From Dipteris shenzhenensis (taxonomy: Eukaryota; Polypodiophyta; Polypodiopsida; Gleicheniales), in assembly GCA_047967505.1 (NCBI GenBank), contig CM106539.1: a stretch of 64,000 nucleotides of DNA; one strand, 5' to 3'. The notes beneath the pieces were generated by a model that did not search any database, had not been told where the DNA came from, and saw only the letters and a list, made by a program, of their open reading frames with translations. The position numbers were made by a program, and so were the translations under genes. Positions 57,902-64,000 of the stretch are shown here, in pieces. Numbering within the stretch: position 1 is the stretch's first letter; each line of letters starts with the position of its first letter.

Positions 57902-60900
57902 CACCTGCAACAGATCCTACCATTATCCAATCATAGGTAAATTGGGACAGGAAAGACAAATATGCATGTCATTTGATTAAGCAAAATGTGTAAGATGTCA
58001 TGCTTGGATAGCTCAACACAATGAAGACATCTAAAGAAGCATGGGATATTTTCACAACTCTTTATGAGTTTAAGAACACATCTAGGACTCTCACAATGAG
58101 AAACCATATCAACCAAAGTTTTCACACTAGCAATGAAACCGGTCAGTGCTTCTGTACTCGGGATCAAGGATTACAACAATCAACTTGCAATAGTAGTAGG
58201 AGAGACTACAAATCCTGTAGAGTTGTTTCAAGTCACCTTGAATGGACTAGGAGAGGGATACGAAAATCTAGTCTAGAGTATTTCCATTCAAAGGTAAATT
58301 ACAACACTGGATGAATTAAAATCATTGTTACTTGGTGAAGAACTGAAGACTCATGCAATTCAAGAACAAAAAGGTCATTCCAATGATCAAACATTCACAA
58401 CCTCAGACAAAGGTAGAGACAAAGATAGAGCATCTAAGAGAAGTGGTCATCATCAACAAAAATAGCATCCACAGCACCATCAGCATCAACATCCAAGAGA
58501 AAATCATTCCCATCGAGGGATATTTCAAGGAAGAGAGGATGCATCCACCAACATGTAAAACATTCAATGAAACTACTATCATAAATTTGGACATTATGAA
58601 AGAGATTACTGCAAGAAGCAGTTTGACTAAGGAGGTCAATCATAGCAACAATAGAGGGAATTTTCGTGGAAGAGAAAATCACCATGGTGGATATATCCAA
58701 GTCACAGTCATTATGCCAATGAGCCTCACACCATGTATCTTTCAAGTGAGGATATGCAGAATACTAACATAGTGTACATTGACATTGATTGTGAATCCTA
58801 AGGGAAACACAACTATCAAGTTGACCGAATTGATCAAAATCCTTGGTACATAGACAGTGGTGCATCATCTCAGATGACAAAGCATCAGGAATGGTTTACA
58901 GAGATGAAACCATTAGAAGGATTGAAGACTGTTATCTACACGGAGATATATAAATAATTTCACTACTACAAAAGGATTGGTGAAAGATGTACTCTGTGTT
59001 CCAAAAGTTAGTAAGAATCTTTTGTCAGTTGAAAAAATGATGGAACACAACCACAGAGTCATCTTCGATGGGGATGAATGCAAAATCAGGGTTAAATCTA
59101 GAGGATATCAGCTAGTGGAAAAAGCAGTCAAGGAAGGATGCTTGTTCAAAATGCTACCTTATGTACCAGACTTACATGCCATGTCACATCAATAGCAACC
59201 AATGTCACTTTATATAGTATGGCACAAGAGATATGGACAAGTCAATTTCAAAAGCTTGATGCAGCTCAGAAATCAAAATATGGCACTTGGCATTTCAAAG
59301 CTTCACTTTCTAAGAAAAGTTTGCAAAGCATGTTGCTTTGGTAAATAGAAATGAACCAATTTTTATATAAGCACCTCTTAAGCAAAGAGGTATTCTTGAT
59401 TTGATACGTATAGATATATGGGGTTATGCACAAACCCATAGCATCAATGGTTCACTTTACTACTTGATTTTCATCGACAATTACATCAGGTATTGTTGGG
59501 TCTATTTTCTGAAAGAGAAATTTGAAGTCTTTTTCTAATTTTAAGAACTCAAAGACATGGTAGAGAATTAAACAAGCAGAAAGATCAAAGTCATGATACT
59601 AGACAAAGGAGGTGAATACATGTCTTCAGCATTCATGAAATTTTGCAAAAGTAATGGCAATCGAAGGAAATTGACACATTCAAATACTCCTCAACAAAAT
59701 GCAATAGCTGAAAGGAAGAATGGGAACTTTTACAAACATTGCTAGAGGAATGCTCAGTGAAAGCATCTTTCGAATCAAGGTGGCAGATGCAATTGCCACT
59801 ACAAACTGCTTGCTTAATGGGCTTTCAATTGAACCAATTCAAGGTATGACACCTTATGAAGCATTCACTAGATACAAGCCACACATTGGGCATCTCTCCA
59901 TATTTGGTGCATATCATGTCCTCATGTACATCATGATTATCACATAAAGATGGATGGCAAGTCACATAAATGTGTCATGGTTGGCTACACTGAAGAAAGC
60001 AAAGCATACAAGTTGTATGATCCCATCAACCAAAAATTCATAATCTCCAGAGATGTAATCTTTGATGAAGAATCGGAATGGAAAATATCACAAACACAGG
60101 ATACGGTCACACCAATTACTCAGTCTCCTATAGAGAAGGTCGATGAAGAAGAACAAGAATTGCCACAGAATCAACCAAAAGAGTAGTAACTCAGATAGTC
60201 TACTGGAGAAAAGCGACCACCAGCAAGATTATTATATGCTAGAAAAGGCAAAGCAATTCAAATTGAAATTATCAATCATAGATGCTCTTATGACTACCAT
60301 CATCGCTCTACAGAAGAGCCAATGTACTTAGAGGATGCAGTTGACAAATCAGAATCGCAAAGTGCTATGAATGAAGAAATGGAAGCTTTATACAAAAACA
60401 ACACTTGGGATTTATGCGACCTTCCACGAGGAAATAAGGCCATTGCAAACAACTGGATTTATAAAGTGAAGTATAATCTAGATGGAAGCATTGAAAGATA
60501 CAAAGTGAGACTAGTTGCAAAAGGTTTTGCACAACAATATGGTCAAGACAATGATGAGACTTAAGCTCCAATAGCAAAGATGGATTCCATAATATTTTTG
60601 ATATCACTATCTGCACTCAGTAGATGTAATGTGTACCAGTTAGAAGTCAAAATGGCTTCTCTCAATGTTACCCAAATGAGAATTCTACATGCAGCAACAA
60701 TCAGCAGGGTATGTTGAACTAGGAAAAGAGCATCAAGTTTGTCATCTCAAGAAAAGTCTCTACTATACCAACTTCTAGGTGCTTGATGTAAGCCTTACAA
60801 TTGACAAGTATTTTGCTAATCTAGGATACATAAAGCCCAATGCACATCATACTCTCTACTACAAAGTTCAAGGGGAAGACATTACTATTGCACTTTTGCA

Positions 60901-61736
60901 TGTAGAAGAGCTAATTGTGAGAGCTTCATCACGAAGTTTAAACAAGACTTATTTACAGAGTTCGATATGAAATACCTTGGACTTATGCATTATTATTTTG
61001 GTATTGAGTTCTATAAAGACTCAAATAGCACTTTCATGAGTGAGCAAAAATATGTGGATAGTCTCCTAAAGAAGTTTCATATGGCAGATTGCAAGATTAC
61101 AGCCACTCCCATGGAGTAGAGTTTGAAACACACAAAAGATCTAGAAAATCCTACAATCAATGACAAGTACTATTAGCAGCTCATTGGATCTTTTATATAT
61201 CTGACTATCGCGAGGCTAGATATTTGTTATGTAGTAAGCTCACTTGCACAGTTTATAGCAAATCCAAAAAAATATCACTGGAATGTAGCCAAGAGAGTCT
61301 TGAGATACATTAGAGGTACAAGACATTTTGTAATAGAATACAAAGGAAATTCATCTAAGGTTGGATGGCTACTATGCTCCTACTATGATAGTGACGATGT
61401 AGGAGATCATGAGACTAGAAGATCCACACACAAAATATGCATTTTTCCTTGGTCAAGGTGCTATAGCATGGTTTTCAAACAAGCAGCCAATTGTTTCTTT
61501 GTCTTCAAGCACTCACAATAGGTACACATGAGGCTATATGGCTCAGAAGACTATTGTCAAAAATAAATTAATTTGACGAGACAAAGCCAACAACAATATA
61601 TTGTGATAATCAATTGGCTCAAGCACTAACCAAGAATCTAGTATATCACTTTTGGACAAAGCACATTGATGTCAGAGAGCACTTCATCAGAGAAAGAGTG
61701 TTACTTGGTGACATCACAGTACAACATTGAGTGTTA
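57902..61736 (+). pseudogene. Outer copia element gag-pol, heavily mutated
   Basis: Start MSTPATDPTIIQS; gag pattern KEAWDIFTTLYEFKNTSRTL; a degenerate knuckle (YYHKFGHYERDYCKK) with Cys lost; an intact protease motif IDSGASSQMTKHQEW near 58850; MVKDVLCVPKVSKNLLSVEK; WHKRYGQVNFKSLMQLRNQN (integrase zinc region); LDKGGEYMSS in the core; TPYEAFTRYKPHIGHLSIFG; and reverse transcriptase from 60322: WIYKVKYNLDGSIERYKVRL, VAKGFAQQYGQDNDET. The catalytic YVDD box reads LLHVEELIV, so both Asp are Glu. RNase H keeps YYDSDDVGD-like remains near 61380. More than ten stops and frameshifts. It belongs to a different copia lineage from fragments A and B. Confidence 0.85.
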
Positions 61737-61867
61737 TTTGGTGAGATCACATGGCAACATTGTAACAGCAAAAAGAATAATGCATATATCTTTACCAAAC
61801 CATTGGGAAAGAGCTTTTTGAGAAACACCGACAAGTTCCTAGTTTGACACAAAGGAAGGACATTCCA

Positions 61868-61876
61868 TTAAAGGGG
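61868..61876 (+). other. Polypurine tract of the outer copia element
   Basis: TTAAAGGGG lies immediately before the TGTGATGGAATG start of the 3' LTR. Confidence 0.75.
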
Positions 61877-62317
61877 TGTGATGGAATGTAATGTTCAGTC
61901 CTTCTTCCATTCTCCATAATCATCATCTGAGGAAAGGCCTACTTCATGATGTTGATCTTGAGGGAAGTTGTTGAGGATTCATCTCTACATCGAGTGATCA
62001 TATGTGCATAGCACTAACACACAAGATTGCTAAAACACACAAGGGTTGGAAACTCTAACACTAACCCTAAAGGGGTTTACTACCAATGGGGTCCTAGCCT
62101 AGTGGTTAAGGTGGGTGGGTGGGTGTGCACGTGAGCTCAACGCCTAGCAAGGCCGTGGAGGCACTACAATACCCCCCCAAAAAAAAACTAAACGGGTTTG
62201 TTAAATGTTCATTTTTTCAACTAATACTAGTGTACAATTAGTCATTTGTGGTGTGCTTTGTAGCAGTACCCTCTCTCCTTATCTTGCGCTTCTCCTCTCT
62301 CTATATATATTTGTTCA
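61877..62317 (+). repeat. 3' LTR of the outer copia element, interrupted by a SINE
   Basis: It starts TGTGATGGAATG and ends ATATTTGTTCA. Without the 121 bp of SINE plus duplicated target, the LTR is about 320 bp. It is homologous to the 5' LTR from about 61965 on. Confidence 0.75.
62079..62188 (+). mobile_element. tRNA-derived SINE, 110 bp, with target duplication
   Basis: GTCCTAGCCTAGTGGTTAAG contains a good polymerase III A box (TAGCCTAGTGG); GTGAGCTCAACGCC about 40 bp later is a weak B box. The tail is a run of C followed by A. Flanking 11-mers TAAAGGGGTTT (62068-62078) and TAAACGGGTTT (62189-62199) differ at one base and are the target duplication; the 5' LTR shows the uninterrupted site. 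It encodes no protein and would rely on a LINE for movement. Confidence 0.8.
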
Positions 62318-64000
62318 AGAGGGGAACCAATAAATAATATATATGCTTAGCGCTATTGCACTTGAATGAATTTTAGACAATGGATATTATTGGATTGTTA
62401 TTATTGCATCTTTTTTTATATCTTTACTAAATTGAAGATGTTATATTAATGTGTGGAGTAAATTGTGATTTGGAGTGTGGACTCTTGAAGTTGCATTGTT
62501 TTTTAATTTTGGATATGTTAATTTAACTAGGGATCTTTGGTACATTGACATTGCCTTTGCACGTACTTAGCTTGTTATAAAACATTTTCATTAGGAACTA
62601 GTCTCTTCTAACTTAGGATAATTTTTTCTTTTGTGGCCTTTTTCTTAGATGCTATTGGGCCTACATATAGTCATTCTTAGGTCACGTGAGTATAACACCT
62701 AATCACACGAGACCTCAATTTGTTTTTAAAGAACTTAACAAGGAATATCCCTAGGATAGTTGGGCATCTCTTAGCCATCCTTGAAACTAGACAGCAATAA
62801 TAATAGCCCCTAGCAAGCCAAGATGATTAACCTACCAACTATCAGGTAGCCTAGATGATTGAGCTACTAGCTGTCAGGTAGCCATGTCTAGAGGGATCCA
62901 ACCCTCTCCTATAAAATAGCCCCTCTCCCACTTGATGCCCATCAATTGGTGGTGTTCTTTGAGCCACTACCCACAACGGCATAGCCTACCACCAAGCTTC
63001 CAATTATACGTTGGCTTAGACGAGTATGTGAGACTAGTCATTACACTATCCCTCTTGGGTTGCTAAATTTTTCAATGACCAGTCGCCTCTCTTTTAAAGA
63101 GCTACCACTCTTGCAAGTTTAATGCAACATTGTCGGCAAGTATTCATATTATGAGTAGTATGCTACTAAACTTGAATCCTTTTGTTTATACAATAGAAAT
63201 TGTTAGATGTTATTGTGGCTTTTCATAGTACTTTTAGATCTTACCAAGTTAAAGATATTATCTTGATGGGTGGACTGAATTGTGATTTAGAGTATGGAGT
63301 CTCAAAATCGCTGTGTTTTTCAATTTCAGATAAATGTTAATTTAAATTGGTGCCTTTGTGACTACTTAGCTTAGTATAAATTTACAGCATTTTCACTTTG
63401 GAATAGTTTCTTCTTACTTAGTAGAATATTTCTTCTCTCTTTCACATGCGATCTTACTATTACATGTTGTCAGGTCTACGTACATTTATGTAAGGATAAT
63501 GCTTGCTTGATGTCTCCAGTTATAGCTTTGAACAATTGTATTTAACTTTCATGCAACTTTTACAAATATATTGCACTATTTTGGCTTAGTCCCACTTATC
63601 TTCTTTTGTTTTTTTTGTTCCCTTTGATAAGTTGTTGCCATCTAGTCTAAGAGAATGTTTCCTAGACACAATCTAAGGTGGGATAGAAAATGTTACTTCT
63701 TGCTCTACCCCTTACCTACTAGCCTATTCCCCCTTCCTACTACTCTACTCATCCCCTTTTCTTTATTTCCCCCTCCCGTCCTAGCTGCTTTGAGCTAGAT
63801 CTTAGCCCATTTTTGGTTTGTGGTGCCAACATGTTTTTGGGTTGGTCTTCTTCCTATACAAGGGACCCCCCCTCCCTTTCACTTTAGCTAGCCCTAGCCT
63901 TGCTACTCCTAGCCCCTCATTTAAACTCGGATTTATGAAAGTTATTAGATAGCGCGATTAATCCTCCACCAACCTTGGCCCTTTAGGGATAATGAAACCC
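62318..64000. other. No gene; a diverged direct duplication
   Basis: About 230 bp at 62390-62640 resemble 63190-63440 (AAATTGTGATTTGGAGTGTGG / GAATTGTGATTTAGAGTATGG; TACTTAGCTTGTTATAAA / TACTTAGCTTAGTATAAA). GGATTGTTATTATTGCATCT at 62391 also resembles GGATTGTTGTTATTGTGTCT at 20591 in the last intron of the ParB-like copy 1, so this may be the displaced tail of copy 2. The rest is AT-rich. Confidence 0.4.

Larger units (their letters stand above)
50827..62317 (+). mobile_element. Copia LTR retrotransposon with nested copia fragments and a SINE
   Basis: The 5' LTR (to 51054) and 3' LTR (61877-62317) share GATCATATGTCCATAGCACT, ACCCTAAAGGGGTTT and TTTTCAACTAATACTAGTGT. The primer site follows the 5' LTR and a polypurine tract precedes the 3' LTR. 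The element's own gag starts at about 57902 and its pol runs to about 61730. Between the primer site and gag sits about 6 kb containing two other copia fragments. LTR divergence is considerable, so the host element is old. It sits at the 3' end of copy 2 of the ParB-like gene. Confidence 0.75.

Noticed and set aside
62079-62188. A functional tRNA gene
   Set aside because: The B box is degenerate, no cloverleaf can be drawn with confidence, and it has a C/A tail and target duplications typical of a SINE.

Overview
This is eukaryotic nuclear DNA from a land plant with a repeat-rich genome. Supporting signs are GT-AG introns, LTR retrotransposons of plant Ty1/copia and Ty3/gypsy type primed by initiator tRNA-Met, CACTA transposon pieces, a tRNA-derived SINE and one fragment of the plant exocyst gene EXO70. 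There are no operons, ribosome binding sites or prokaryotic gene packing. A large-genome lineage is likely, and a seed-free plant is possible, but the window does not fix the species. Almost every coding region is broken. The only stretch that looks like an undamaged host gene is the last two exons of EXO70 (42602-42968, minus).

Layout. 1-2000: tandem repeats and a low-complexity inverted satellite. 2004-3589: a spliced CACTA-type (TNP1/Transposase_24-like) gene. 3844-4634: a large palindrome holding two CACTA-type ends. 4630-8030: duplicated non-coding DNA, pyrimidine-rich tracts and a 33-bp minisatellite. 8247-9950: Ty3/gypsy pieces in an odd order (RNase H before gag). 10073-13021: two halves of one copia family in opposite orientation, the second running into a hairpin-bearing satellite (12990-13870) and a near-perfect 129-nt-arm hairpin (13880-14144). 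14145-17650: AT-rich non-coding DNA. 17658-20784: an eight-exon decayed gene whose N-terminal part carries a ParB-like EGNHR motif and whose C-terminal part carries a methyltransferase-like motif I. 22016-23034 and 34245-35262: two inverted copies of a Mutator-like element, the second with a perfect 9-bp target duplication. 23035-25671: a Ty3 gag-protease remnant. 26100-26740: TAACCTA-like and G-rich sequence around a 100-N assembly gap. 29640-30000: CACTA TNP2 remnant. About 32500-32860: L1-type LINE reverse transcriptase remnant. 36530-39632: a decayed gene of an unnamed DDE-like family. 42602-42968: EXO70. 45000-46870: degenerate tandem repeats. 47055-50826: a second, more decayed copy of the ParB/methyltransferase-like gene. 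50827-62317: a copia element with two other copia fragments nested inside it and a SINE in its 3' LTR.

How it fits together. The window is mostly nested mobile DNA in several age layers, so few genes act in a shared pathway. The most unusual content is the duplicated, intron-containing ParB-like plus methyltransferase-like family: the two copies share exon order and sequence across about 30 kb, and this protein layout is one usually met in bacteria and phages. Also unusual are the palindrome that includes DNA outside the CACTA ends, the long hairpin at 14 kb, and the DDE-like family at 36.5-39.6 kb. All functional names come from reading motifs by eye; no database search was possible.
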